Positions 15,701-28,800 of a DNA stretch of 64,000 bases are shown piece by piece (positions within the stretch are counted from its first letter, which is position 1; each line of letters starts with the position of its first letter). Source of the stretch: Byssochlamys sp. IMV 00236 (taxonomy: Eukaryota; Ascomycota; Eurotiomycetes; Eurotiales; Thermoascaceae); NCBI GenBank assembly GCA_001931875.2, contig MSJH02000827.1:1-64000 (forward strand), written 5' to 3'. Both the position numbers and the translations under genes were made by a program. Below the pieces are notes generated by a model. That model was not told the origin of the DNA and ran no database searches. It was given only the letters and a program-made list of their open reading frames with translations.

Positions 15701-17092
15701 AAATAAAATAATTTAATAAACTCTTATTCCTATATAATTTAACAGTTTTAAAAAAAATATAGTAAGAAAGAATCTTTAAAAGGAATATTTTATTTAATAG
15801 AGCTATTTCTAGCTACAGGTCTATATATAGGTTTAAAGACTTCTACTAGTTTACTACTATTAAAGTATTTTATAATATTTTTTTTCTCCTTATTTAAAGA
15901 TAGAGGCAGTCTTTAAAACTAGCTAAATATATTTACTATATATAAAATATTGCAATTAATAGAGTAGAATAGCTATAATAATTCTAACTCTAAAAAAGAG
16001 CTAGTAAGATATTTAAAAGTATTAAGGTAATTAAGCGCTAAAAAAACTAAGCACAATATATCTTTTAAAGAATATCTATCTCTACTAATAGATTCTCTAT
16101 AAACTATAAGGGAAGATATTAAACCCCCTAATTAATAGCTATAAATTAAGTAAGTATAATATAAATATTTATATTTCTAATTATTATACCTAACTATATT
16201 AGTTTAATATATTTATTTAGCTAATAAAAGAAGCTAAAGATTAATAAATCTAAGATATTTTAATATTTATATCTATAGGAGGTATATATAACTATATTAG
16301 CTTAGTATATATTTTAAGCTAATAAAAGGACTTAAATAGTAGTAAGTTTAAAAAGTTTTAATTTATAATTTTATCTTAATCTAATAATTTAACTATAATA
16401 AACTAAACTCTAGTCTTTATACTATAAAAGAAAGAATAAGAGAAATAGTATTATTATATAGAGGCAGAGAAATAATACTCTTATATAAAAATAAAGGGGA
16501 AAGAATAAAATATTAGATTATATAGCTTCTATAGGGGGTAAGCTATAAACCTATTATATTCCGCTATTATATTCTCTATATAAACTAGATAATAGCTATA
16601 ATAAAATATTACTTATATTAACCTATATAAAATTAATAAAGATAGGAGAAGAACTATAGATTAGTTTAATTAGATATTTAATTTAGCTTAAAATAGCTAA
16701 GGCATTTAAATAGAGTTAAGGAGTATAAATAGCTAATAGATTTTAATATTAATTAATTCTTTAAATAATCTAGCAATTATTACCTTTTTATATACTTTCT
16801 TAAAATCTTTAATTCTATAGTCTTAGATCTTTATAAAAGGTTAGCAACTTATAAAAGAGAAAAGAAATAGAGAAATAAAAGGCCTAAGAAGAACTATATA
16901 AATATATATATCTTATATAAACCTTTAAAAAATATTTAAAGAGTATTAAATAGCAAAGTAATTATAGTCTAACCTTATTAATTTTATAATTTATAAAATT
17001 CTATCTATTTTATTAATAAATATATATTCTTTTTAATATTTAGATATTAAAATATTAATTAGTTTTTATTAATATTCTTATTATTTATATTT
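9756..17092. other. AT-rich stretch, decayed sequence of unknown origin
   Basis: Stretches around 10.7-15.9 kb keep a patchy codon-like rhythm broken by TAA and TAG, as expected of RIP-mutated coding DNA. I could not recognise a reverse transcriptase, integrase or transposase motif in any frame I read. No RNA gene or intact reading frame is visible. Confidence 0.5.
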
Positions 17093-17198
17093 AAGCCGCT
17101 TTACTTAATAAGCCGCTTTACTTAATAGTTAAGCTATTTTATTTAATAAGCTATTCTGCTTAATAAGCCGCTCTGCTTAGTAAGCTACTTTACTTAAT
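17093..17198. repeat. 17-bp minisatellite, six copies
   Basis: Six 17-bp units with consensus aagccgctttacttaat start at 17093, 17110, 17131, 17148, 17165 and 17182; a 4-bp agtt insertion separates units two and three. The first two are identical and the others differ mainly by C/T. About two thirds of positions match the 17-bp unit at 301-385 once it is rotated, so the two arrays may share an origin. Confidence 0.85.
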
Positions 17199-18117
17199 AT
17201 AATTTCTTACTAATTAGATTATCTCTTAAGCTTTCTAGTAATTATTAAATTAGTTTTATTTAACTACTTATTATACTATTAAAAAAGCTTAAATTATCTA
17301 GAGATTTAATTAAGTAAGAGAGGAGAGTTTTACTAGCAATTTATAATTTAAATAAAAATTAAATTCTATCTATATAAAAAGTAATATTAACTTTTAAAGT
17401 TCTTTATTTAATACTCTAAGTATAACTATAAGAGTATTAGTTTTATAATAATATATAAAATAACGTAATTATATTATCTAAATTATAGGAGAAATCGCTT
17501 ATATAATAAATATTATCTATAGATTAATATAGAGTAAGTCTTTAACCTATTTAAGTTTAAGGAGTAATAAGTCTTCTTATAGACTAAGATAATAAGATTT
17601 TAGCTAAGTAAGAACTAGGCATTTACTTTTACTAGGTATTTTATAGCTAAAGAGAGATAAGCTATAAAAAATTATTAAGCACTGCTAACTAAGCTAAGTA
17701 AGACATATAGCCTAATATTTAATTTAAAGATTTAGTATATACCTTAAGATAGTAGACTATATAAATACTGCCTTTAAACCCCCTAGCTAGGCGCGTTATA
17801 TATAGGATAATAGGGTAAAACTTATTATATAATCTAGACTAGTAGTTTAGTAATATTCGCGCTAAACCTCTGCCTTTTATATATAGGGAGATAATAATTA
17901 GCCTAAACCTATAAGACTTTAACCCTATAATTTTAAACTATTTAAAACTAATCCTTAAGTTAGATTATCTTTTTTTATATTTAGGCATATTATACTATAT
18001 ATAAAATATATAGAAATATATTAATTTAGGGGAAGAGATAAACTAGAAAAAGAAAAAAAGATAAAATTTAAAGCTAGATTTAAACTAATAATCTTTTTAT
18101 TTTAAAACTGCTCTATA

Positions 18118-18225
18118 GCTAGTACTACTATAGCTAGTACTATTATAGCTAATATTACTATAGCCGGTACTGCTGCTATAGCTAATACTATTAATATAGC
18201 TAATATTACTGCTATAACTATAATA
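18118..18225 (+). repeat. 15-bp tandem repeat with trinucleotide phase
   Basis: Units of the type gctagtactactata follow each other at 15 bp, with 18-bp variants. Because every step is a multiple of three, one forward frame stays open across the array and reads as an Ala/Ser/Thr/Ile/Asn-rich repeat. It may be the remnant of a coding minisatellite; flanking frames are broken. Confidence 0.65.
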
Positions 18226-20077
18226 AAATAAAGGGGCTAATAGAGTAAAGAAGCTAATAAAGTAGAAGAATAATCTTAGACTTCCTCTTATAGCCGCACT
18301 TTAAGGAAGTTTAAAGGACTTAGATAAAAACTAAGAAAAATAGAGGAGCTAATAGAGTAGAGAAGCTAAGATCTTTATATTTACTAGATTTATAAAGCTT
18401 AAAATTAGAGAATCTTAGAATAAGCTAATAGCGTAAATATTAACCCTAGAGTAACTTATATAGTAAATAAGAATATACTTATTTAATATAGCCAGCTTAT
18501 CCTTAAGTCTAGTATATTATCTTAACCTCTTTTTCTTAGTATTTAAGCTACTAGGCTATTAAAGAAGCTAATAAAGTAAAAAAGCAATAATAGAGCAGAG
18601 GAGCAATAATAAAATAAAGAAGTAAGCCTATTAAGATAATTAGCGAGCTATAAAGAAATTAGCTAGGCGCCTTAATAAATTAAGCCTAAGCTATTAAATT
18701 AATAATAGCTAATAGAGAAATAATAATATAGCTTACTATAGGCTTTTAGCAGGTTAATAATAACTGCCCTTATAGATAATATATTTACTTTTATATAAAT
18801 TTTAATAACTTAAATTAGAGGCTATTATTTTAAATAGCCCTTAGCTATAAAATTTATAAAGGAAATAATATATAATAATAAAGGAAATAAAGCACAATAA
18901 AGCCTATAAATAAATAAGCTTATTACCGCATTAGAAGGAGAAAAAAAAAAGAAAAAAAAGACAGAGGTAAAAGCACCCTTTTATACCTAATAAGCGAGAT
19001 ATAAATCCTCTTCTTACTATAAATTTAAGGGGGAAAAAATATAATTACTCTTTAGATAAATATAAATAAGAAAAATTCTAAATAGAAAGAAATATAAGAT
19101 AAGGGTAATAAATAATAGCAGTTATTAATAGTAAGAGAAGACCTAATAATAATAAGAAGATAGTAAGAGAATATAAAAATATAAAGCTATAATAGAGAAT
19201 AAGAAGAGAGAGAGGAAATAAAGAATTTAATATAAAAATAGCTAGAATATAGTATTATAATTAATATTTTAAATAGACTAATAAGAAGCTAGTATTTTAA
19301 ATAGAAAAAAATATTCTAAAAGTAAGCTTTTATAATAATTAAAAATAATAAGCTTTAATTAACTTATTTAAATATTAAATAAGCTCTTAATAGAATACTC
19401 TATATCTTATTAATTACTACTATTCTCTTTATTATTATTTATAGCCTCTAATTCCTTTATATATAATATTATAATATTTAAGATATTAGAAGAAGAAGTT
19501 AGAGGGGTAAAAAGGACCGCATAAATAACTTAAGCATATAAACTATAAGTTAGTATAAAAAGAAGCTATAAAATACTTACTTATATACTAAGACCTCTAA
19601 TAATTTATATTAACCCTCTATAGGTCCCTAAAATTACCTAGCCTATATTAAAGTCTCGGGTAATTAAATAATGCCTTAAATAAAATATTAGAGAGTATTT
19701 ATACGCGGGAGATAGCTATATAGTTTAAACTCTTTATAAACTCTAGATAGGAGAGATTTAATATAGCTTAGTCTAGTATTATACCCTAGGATTTATATAT
19801 ACTAATAGTATATACTATTATAACAGAGAACTAAGCCTATTAGTAATTAATATAGTTATAAATAAACTCTTAGCAGAATTAAAAGATAAAGATAATTAAA
19901 TAGCTATTACTATCTTAATAGAGATATAGCCTCTAATTATTATTAAAGCGAATTAAAAGAGCTAATAATAAATCTTACTAATAATTATTACCTTAAACCT
20001 ATATAATATTAAAAAGTATATTAAAGGAGCTATTTACTAACTTTTACTTTACTTAGATATTTTTCTTTAATATAATA
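18226..20077. other. AT-rich stretch, nothing recognised
   Basis: Purine-rich runs (for example near 18,930-18,970) and RIP-type composition are present. I see no gene, RNA, transposon domain or array here. Confidence 0.5.
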
Positions 20078-20490
20078 AAGTTTTAAATTACTTAATTTTA
20101 AATTAATAAATAACTAATTAATATAAATTTCTAACTACTAAATTTTCTATTATTAGATTAAACTAAGTTTTAAATTAATAAATAACCGATTAATATAAAT
20201 TTTTAACTACTAAATTTCTAACTACTAAATTTCCTACTATTAAACTAGACTAAATTTCAGATTAATAAATAACTAACTAATATAAATTTTCGACTACTAA
20301 ATTTCTAACTACTAAATTTCTTACTATTAAACTAGACTAAGTTTTAAATTAATAAATAACTAACTAATATAAATTTTTAACTACTAAATTTCTAACTACT
20401 AGACTAAACTAAGTTTTAGATTAATAAATAACTAACTAATATAAATTTTTAACTACTAAATTTCTAACTACTAAATTTCCTATTAATAAT
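20078..20490. repeat. 72/87-bp tandem array, five units
   Basis: The string attaataaataac recurs at 20102, 20174, 20261, 20348 and 20420, spacings of 72, 87, 87 and 72 bp. The 15-bp length difference is one extra aaatttctaactact sub-repeat. Differences between units are mainly C/T and G/A. The same unit occurs as a single copy and as its reverse complement at 21,640-21,993, so the family is dispersed and not purely a local satellite. Confidence 0.85.
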
Positions 20491-21639
20491 ATTATAGTAT
20501 TAAACAGGTATTATAATAGCTATAAAATAGATTAAAACTATAGGAGAAGATAGCAGAATAAAACTGCTAGCAGAACTATTAACTGCCTGCTATATTAAAA
20601 AAGAATTAAAAAATAAAGAATCTTAAAGATAAAAATATTTAAATTTCTACTTTAAATTCTTCTTCTTTTTCTTCTTTAACTTAAAGTTCTCTATTATATT
20701 ACCTTATTAGGTTAGATCTTTAATAAATTTAATTTAATTTACTCGAGTATAATATTATTTTAAGCTTATTTTACTTATCTTATTTTATTTCCTAGGCTTT
20801 TTATCTAAGTATATTATATTGCCTAAGAAGTCTATTTATTGCTTAATAAAATACTAAACCCTTAAATTAAGTCTTTACTATAGTAAAGCCTACTAATAAA
20901 TTTAATTGCTATTAAAATAACTTTAAAAATAAAAATAAATAGCTTAAATAAAAACCTATAAAAGATACTTATTATATCTTATACTACTAGGATAATAGGC
21001 TAAAGAATATAATATTAGATAAATTCTATAAGAAGCTAAAAGCAGACCTTATAGAAATTTAGAGAATCTAATATTTTATTATTAATTTCCTCTAGAATAA
21101 AATTTATAAATTAAAGAATATTAAGTATTTAAATAACTATAATATTAAATATAAAAATAATAATAATAACCTTGCCTGCTAGCTTTACTAGGAGAAATAT
21201 TATACTAAAAATATTAAATAATAAGTTATAAAACTTATCTATAATTAAGAAGAATATAAAGAGGCTCTTACTAATATAGCTCTTTATCTTAATTATAAAA
21301 GTACCTTAAGACTTATAGGTAATTAGCTCTAGTACTCTATTAAATTATTTAACCCTCCTCTATTTATTAATAGAAAGAATCTTAAATTTAAAGACTAGCT
21401 ATTATAGATTAAGAATAAGTTTAAGATAAATACTAACTATTATAGAAGTAAATATCTCTATATTATATATATCTAAAGCCGCCTAGGTAAAAAAGCTATA
21501 GTATATATATTCCTTAAATTTTATAAAGATTCTAGCCTCTTCTTTTAAATAGCCGATAAGATCTTTAATTATCTTTAAGCTATTTTCTATAATCTAAACT
21601 ATTATTAGAATATAAAGCGCTATAATAATTAGATTAAAT
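20491..21639. other. AT-rich stretch, nothing recognised
   Basis: This is RIP-type sequence between the tandem array and the inverted repeat. No gene, RNA or transposon domain was recognised. Confidence 0.5.
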
Positions 21640-21993
21640 TAAGTTTTAAATTAATAAATAATTAAGTAATATAAATTTTTAATTATTAAATTTTCGATTA
21701 AATAGAAGTTCTAAACTAATATATAGCTTAAAGACTTTAGCCTTATATTATCTATTACTAAGATAATTAATCTAAATATCTTATAATAGTTAATTTTATA
21801 ATAGCTATATTAACTTAAGAATCTATAAGTATATCTCTAATAATAGTTAAATGCTAATATAAGTTATAGATCTCCTTTAATTATAGCCTAATATTATAAT
21901 TTAATAATCTGCTATTATAAGATTTATTAGTTAGAAATAATTTAATAATTGAAAATTTATATTATTTAATAATTTATTAATTTAAAATTTAGT
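21640..21993. repeat. Inverted repeat, 354 bp, ~57-bp arms
   Basis: The left arm (21,640-21,695) and the reverse complement of the right arm (21,935-21,993) match at most positions over about 57 bp. Both arms match the array unit at 20,078-20,490. The layout fits a small non-autonomous terminal-inverted-repeat element, or two array units in opposite orientation; no clear target duplication was seen. The 240-bp centre holds no recognisable coding. Confidence 0.65.
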
Positions 21994-22192
21994 ATTCTAT
22001 TAAATAAGGCTTAGTAAACTTTACTAAAATTCTCGCCTAAATATTAACTCCCTATATCTTTACTAAATTAAATTAAATCTAGATAAAAATTAATTTATTT
22101 TATATATCTAATTTAACTCTATAATATATTAAAAATTTAGCTTAATCTAACTTTATTTTACCGAGATATAAGAGGATAAAGTTTTATTATTA

Positions 22193-22235
22193 AAAAATCC
22201 GAAATAGAAAGTAGTACTAGCCTATTTCGATTTTT
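22193..22235. repeat. Short hairpin, 14-15 bp arms
   Basis: AAAAATCCGAAATAG (22,193-22,207) pairs with CTATTTCGATTTTT (22,222-22,235) with a single one-base bulge around a 14-base loop. It begins a stretch up to about 22,560 that keeps more CpA and TpG than its neighbours. Role unknown. Confidence 0.5.
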
Positions 22236-23338
22236 CTACTATAGCTTACTAATTAAGGCAAAATCTTTAAACCTTAATAACTCACGCTACAGTAGACCAA
22301 TCTAAAAAAGGAATATATATTTATAATCCTTAGAATAAGCTCTATTAATTAGTATATAGAACAATATTAAATTCCTAAAGGGGAAGTTTACTTATATACG
22401 TGATTTTACCTTATAGAAGCCAATCTAGAGATAGAGAATTACTAACTAGATAATAAATAATTAGTACTAAGGAATAGGGAGTAGCTAACTAAGCTAATAG
22501 ACTATTTAAGCTAATAGTCTAAGATTCTATAAGATAAATTAAAAAAAAGAGTTAAAAGCCTTAAGAGTAAGCTGGATTTAATACTACTTAACCTAAATAT
22601 TAAATATAGGTATAAATAAAGAAAATAATAAAAACTACCTATTTAATAATAGTATCGGGCTATAACTAATTAAATAAAGTATCTTTTAAAGTTCTTTATT
22701 TAATATAAGATTCTTTATAAACTATAACTAATTAAGATTATTATAAAATATATTTCTATATAAATAAATAAGGCTATAATAAAGAACTAAAATATAAAAT
22801 TACTCTTATAAAATATATTAGATTAAATCTCCTAGTAAATAACTTCTTAGTCTATTAAGAGATTTAATAAGAGTTATAGTCTAATTATAAGGAAATAAAT
22901 TTAAAGATCTTTAAATAATAAGTTCTAAGAGTCGCATTATATAAGTTATTAAAAGAAAGCTTAAAATTTAGCTTACTGCTATAATAACAGTTTATAAAGA
23001 CTTAAATATTATTATAGTACTAGTAGGCATTATTATTAAGTAAGATTCTATTTATTATATAGAAGCTAAAGTATAGCAAGAGTATTTTTATCTCCTTATA
23101 CTTATTCTTATAGAAAATAATTAGATTTAAGTTATAGGAGAAATCTATAAGAGTATTATCTTATTTATAATAGTTATAATAATAAATAAAAGCGCTAATA
23201 AGCGTATAGCTATAGACTATAGTAGGGCTAATAGCTAATATAGTAGTAATAATAAGAAAGAGCTATAGGTTATAAAAATAGAGAGAAGTTAATTTAATCT
23301 TTAAATCTTGCAGCTAATATTTAATAACTAATATATAT
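22236..23338. other. AT-rich stretch before assembly gap
   Basis: The first 300 bases keep a little more CpA/TpG than the rest; beyond that the usual RIP composition returns up to the run of N. No gene or RNA recognised. Confidence 0.5.
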
Positions 23339-23395
23339 NNNNNNNNNNNNNNNNNNNNNNNNNNNNNNNNNNNNNNNNNNNNNNNNNNNNNNNNN
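23339..23395. other. Assembly gap (57 N)
   Basis: The sequence is a run of N. The flanks are AT-rich repeat DNA, as expected for a scaffold join inside repeats; order across the gap is only as good as the scaffolding. Confidence 0.99.
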
Positions 23396-23492
23396 TTTTA
23401 TATTTCTAAGCTATAGGCTTAAGATAATAACTAAGAGAAAGACTTAAGGAGAGATAAATCATTTAATACTAGCGCTTTAAACTATACTTACC

Positions 23493-23768
23493 TTAAGATA
23501 AATATCTATATTTATAAAAATTAGCTATTTCTTCTTTAATAGTTTTAGCCGTTCTCTCTATAATTATATTAGTATTATTAATAAAACTATTTAAACTACT
23601 AGTCTTATTTTTATTATTAGTATTATTTACTATCTCTTTAATAATATTTAAGATAAACTTATTATAAGAGCAAGAGGGGCTATAAATAATATTATTAGAC
23701 TTATTACTATTTTTATTATTCTCTTTAAACTTATTATTATTCTTATTATCCTCTTTAATCTCTTTAAA
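23493..23768 (-). pseudogene. Decayed Asn/Lys-rich coding remnant
   Basis: A minus-strand frame stays open for 91 codons from the stop complementary to 23,769-23,771 to TAA at 23,493-23,495, long for this block. It has no start codon. The product is rich in Asn, Lys, Ser and Asp and contains a short SPSCSYNKF segment. I do not recognise a family. It could be the low-complexity part of a transposon protein or chance openness caused by AAT/AAA bias. Confidence 0.3.
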
Positions 23769-24911
23769 CTATTTATTTTATAGATTAATAGGCTTATTAC
23801 CTTAATTATAAGAGAAAATATAGCTATTATTACTCTAGGTATTATCTATATTTTTAAATTTATTACTTTTAGACTATTGCTTATTTATTAATAAGAGTAA
23901 TATATTTACCTTTTATTTTTAGAATAAGCATTCTTAATAGATTTTAAGCTTATTTATTAAAAATATATAATATTTGCAAATTAGGCAGTTTCTTATAATT
24001 ATATAGGATTTTATAATATACTTCTAGGCTTTATCGTAGTCCCTTCTAAAGAGAATCTTAAGGTTATATATTATATTATAATTATTAAAAGAGTAAAAAC
24101 CTAAGAAAGTATTATAAAAAGATAATATATCTTTAAAAGAATATTTACTAAGCTACTAAATTATTGCTTAGCCTTATTTAATACTACTATATAGTCTTAA
24201 TTTAAGTCTTATATAATAAAGATAACTATATATAATATTTATAATAGAGATATTATTAGTAGTCTTATAGGTTTTATCTTTCTCTTATATTATTACTACT
24301 AATATAAGAAAGTAAATAAGATAATTACTATATTTTTAAATATATACTTATAGTATAAAAGGCTTTATTAATTATAACCCTTTTTAAAAGAGTAAGAATT
24401 AATTTATATAAAAAGAGGAGCTACTAAGAACTAAAGAATAAAATATTTTAATTCTCTCTAGAGTTTAATAGATAACCTCTATTTTAAATAAGTAATTAAA
24501 GCGATATTAGAAGAAATACCTATATGTCTCTTATAGAGTCTTAGTATAATATATTAAAAACTTATAAATAGATAAGATTTTAAAAATACTAGAGATTAGT
24601 TTATTATAATTATTAGAATTTTTATTATTTAAAGCTATTATACTTATTAAATCTCTATTCTATTTCTCTAGAGCTATTTTTCCCCAGATAAATATATTAA
24701 CTAAAATAGAAAATAGTTCTAAGGAAGTATTAGGCTTATTATATAAAGTAAGATAAAGAAAAGAAACTAACTCTTAAAAATAATTAGGCTAAATATAAAT
24801 ATTAAGTAAATATATAAGGGGATTTAACTATATTACCTATTAAAAGAATTTATATTTCTAATTAAAATAAAGGGCGCTTTATAGTCTAGATTCTTTAATA
24901 AAGTAATATTA
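23769..24911. other. AT-rich stretch, nothing recognised
   Basis: RIP-type sequence between two possible coding remnants. No domain, RNA or array recognised. Confidence 0.5.
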
Positions 24912-25262
24912 ATAAGCTTAAACAATCTTATTAGCTATTATAGTAAAATTAGTTATAAATTACTTATTACTCTTAAAGAGCTAATTAAAGATATTAAAGA
25001 TATTAATAAAGCTATAGTTAAGAACTTTCTTATAAAATGCATTAAGGCTAAGAGAATATCTTAAATAAAAGAATATATCTTTAAGAATAGACTTAAAATT
25101 ATAATTATTAAGATTAAATATAATTTTATCTATATTAAAGATATAGTAATAAGAGAGAAAATAGTTAACCTTCTATATAGATTTGCTACTATTTTTAAAG
25201 TATACTTAAGTCTTAGAAGACTAAATAGCTCTATTTTAATTATCGGCTATTTATATATATAG
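24912..25262 (+). pseudogene. Decayed coding remnant of unknown family
   Basis: One forward frame runs 117 codons with a single internal stop (TAA at 25,062-25,064) and ends at TAG (25,260-25,262). Both stops fit RIP of a Gln or Trp codon, and the frame stays protein-like for about 10 more codons after the second. Composition is mixed (Leu, Ile, Lys, Arg, Glu, Tyr) and not low-complexity, so this looks like a real ancient protein segment. Lys- and Leu-rich helical stretches are visible but I could not match it to a family. It may belong to a transposon or to a duplicated host gene caught by RIP. Confidence 0.4.
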
Positions 25263-25530
25263 CGCAATAGCTTAAAAGGCCTATTTATATTCTAGAGTTA
25301 TTTAATATACTTTAATACTAATAAATATTATAAGCTTTTATAAATGCTTTTTATATAGTAGTATAATATTATTTATCTTAAAGATATCTTTCTTCTCCTA
25401 AATTATTTAGTAAGCCTAATCCTTTAATAATATCTAGGTTTTTTAAGTTAAGTATTTATTTAGTTTTTTAACTTTAAAAATTACTTATTATTTAAAAAAA
25501 CTAGTATATCTATATAAGATAATATTCTTA

Positions 25531-25810
25531 AGAGGGGGAAGCTACTATAGGGTTTTATCTTAAGCTAATATTAGCTTAAATTAAGAGGGTTCTTTAAGAC
25601 TAGTCCGGTTAACTATTTCTTAAGAAGGAGGCTATTATAAGATCTTATCTTAAGCTAATATTAGCTTAAATTAAGGGGGTTCTTTAAGACTAATCCGGTT
25701 ATTTATTTCCTGAGAAGGAGGCTATTACTAAGTCTTATCTTAGGCTATTATTAGCTTAAGTTAAAAGAGTTTATAGTTATTTATTTCTAGAGAAAGAGAC
25801 TTTTACTAAG
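25531..25810. repeat. 90-bp tandem repeat, three copies plus partial
   Basis: The gctactatag/gctattataa/gctattacta start recurs at 25541, 25631 and 25721, exactly 90 bp apart, with a degraded fourth start near 25,799. Each unit contains the near-palindrome ttaagctaatattagcttaa, and the first two contain a conserved agtccggtt or aatccggtt string with an intact CpG. The third unit is shortened. Function unknown. Confidence 0.85.
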
Positions 25811-28800
25811 GTAATTTCTTAAGAATAATTCTTTATTTTAAAGTAAATTTATAAACTAATATTTATATATCTCTATTAATATTATTATTATCTTAATATT
25901 AAAGATAAATTAAATCTATAATATAAGAGTTATAAAGTTATAGTTCTTACCTAAAGATTTTAAAAAAAGAATCTATAAAGTTTATAGAAGAATACTTATT
26001 TAAATTAATATCCCTTAGCTTTTAATTACTTTATTTTTATATTGCTAATTTTAAGCTTTTAAGGTTTTTCTTAATTCTATTCTTAAAGTTATTATAAACT
26101 AACTAAAAATTATTAGTATAATTATTTTATCCTTCTTTATTATTATAGTTATTATTATTATTCTTAGCTAGTATAAGTATAAGCATATTAAATATTTTTA
26201 TAGGCTTTAAAGAATAAGTCTAAGATACTTAAGAGATTTAGGGTATTTAAATAAGTAAAGGTTTATATAATACTATTAAAAGTTAGATCTAGAAGTTATA
26301 TTTTATTTTATTTAAATTAATTAACTTACCTTTATCTTTAACTTATTATTCTAAAAACTTTAAAGGTATAAATTATAAGTATAAAGTCTATAGCTTAGTG
26401 TTAATAAGTTCTTAAGGTATTTTATTATTTATAGCCTAGATTTTATTAAGATTATCGCCCTTTAGCTAGTATAAGATATACTCTATATTTATTAGGCAAT
26501 AGTCGGCTATTTTATTAGTTCTTTTCTCTCTCTTTATAATCCTACTTACTACTATAAGATTTAACTATTATTACGCTTAGTTAATATTAAGAACTTAGTT
26601 TTAAATATATTTTAAAGTATAAGACTAGTTTTAAGAGTAATAGTAGTTAAAAAGTTTAATACTTAAATCTCTTTAATTCTTATTAATTTTAGTTCTAGCT
26701 TATTTAATATATATTTTATTAATTAAAATATAGTTATAGGCTTTCTTATAGTTATTAAAGTTATTTTTCTATATAATACTTCTTTTAAACCCCTTTATAA
26801 AGTTTAAGATTTATAGAGTAAGCTTATAAAGCTTTACTTTAAAGTTTTTAATAATATTATTAATATTCTTAGTAAAATTATTTAGCGCATAGCCTATATT
26901 AATTTATACTTCTTAGAATATATCTAGGTCTAGTTTAGCTTTCTATTATTTAACTTAAGCTAATAAAGATAAGATATTAAAGAAAGTATATCTCTATATA
27001 ATAAGCTATTATAATAGTAATATAGCTAAAGAGATTTTTATAAGTTTAGGGCTATTAATATCTATATAATTTATTATAATATTTAATTAAGAAAGCCTCT
27101 TAATTAAATAAAGAAAGATATAACTTATTATAGTTATTAGTACTTTTAGCACTTATTAAAATATTAGAGGTTAATATCTATTAATTTTATCGCGAGCCAG
27201 TATAAAATAAAAAAAAGTTAATAAATTAATATTAGAGTTATCTCTAGAATCTTATATAATATCTATCTTAACTAATAAGCTAATCTTATTAAATCTTATT
27301 ATTATACTTATATTAATTAATAGAATAGAATATTATTTTATATTTATCTCTATTACTATTACTTAATAAGATTTAATATTAGCTAATTTCTATATTTATA
27401 ATATATTTAGTAAAAGGTCTAAAAATTAAAAAATATTTAAATACTTATATAATATTAGTAACCTTAAATTATATTTAATTTATGTTAAACTTTACTAATA
27501 TAGAGAGCCCTCTCTTTTTATTATATAGATAGAGTTTAAAAGGTTATTATTACTAGAGGCTTAAGTTACTTACTATTTAAGCTATTACTTCACCTTATAA
27601 ACCCTTAAAATAAGTGTATTATAGCTTATTCTTAAGGTTAGTAATATCTATAATTATATAAATATATATAGAAAAGGTTAAATAAATAAGATCTCTGTCT
27701 TTCTTATATTTCTAGCTATAGAGAGAGTAAATAAAAGAAATAGAGAGGAGAAGAAAGTAAGAGATAGAGTAAAGTATTAATATTAATAAATATTAAGTAA
27801 TAGTCTTTAACCTTATTAATCCTTTAACCCTATAGCTTACTATTTAGAATCTAATATATTTAATAGACTCTGCAGATATTACCTACTTCTTTTCTCTTTA
27901 AGCTTAGTATAAATATAGCTATATAATTAAATAATTACTAAAGTTAAAGCTTACTCTCTTCTAGAGAATTTAACCTCTAAAGAATTAAATCTTATAGAGA
28001 AATTAAGCCTATTATTTTATTTTATCCTTTATATAATTAGCTATATACTATTAGATAATTTATTATAATAGTTTTTTAATAGTTCTATATTTCTATATTA
28101 TATACTATTTAATTATTTTAAAATAAATTATATAATATAATTATTCTTATATTAAATTAAATTATTAAGTATAGAGAACTTTACTATTATTATTTATAAA
28201 TTTATAATAGCGGATTTAATAATAGCTATAGCCTAAGATAATTAGTTTATTAATACTTAAGTAATTTACTATTACTTATTACCTACTATGCGAGCTATAG
28301 CTTTTTTCTTTAATATAGCCTAATATAGTAAGCGCGTTTACGCGTAAAGCTATATATAAATATACGCGTCTAATTAAATTAATAAGATATTAATTAGCTA
28401 AGAAATAGCTTAAGCTTTAAGAGTAATTATTAAAGAGTAAGAATTTATTAATAGTATTTAGCACTATTTTTTATAGTTATAATTCTATAGAGTTATTATA
28501 TAGTCTATTTAATTTTAAATTAAATTAGCAATTATAGTATTCTTTAATATTAACTTTTATTCTTATAACTATAACTATAATATAATTATATATTAGCTAT
28601 ATAATACTACGATATTATATTATCTATATTATTAATATCTGCTAGAGATTTATAAGATCTCTAATTATATTATATAAACTAATTATTTAGATAAAATAAT
28701 TCCTTTAGAGATTTATCTATAAAAAAATTATAATAATTTCTTACTATTATTAAATAGCAGTATTCTTATTAATAGGTTATCTATAGTTATTATTTAGTAA

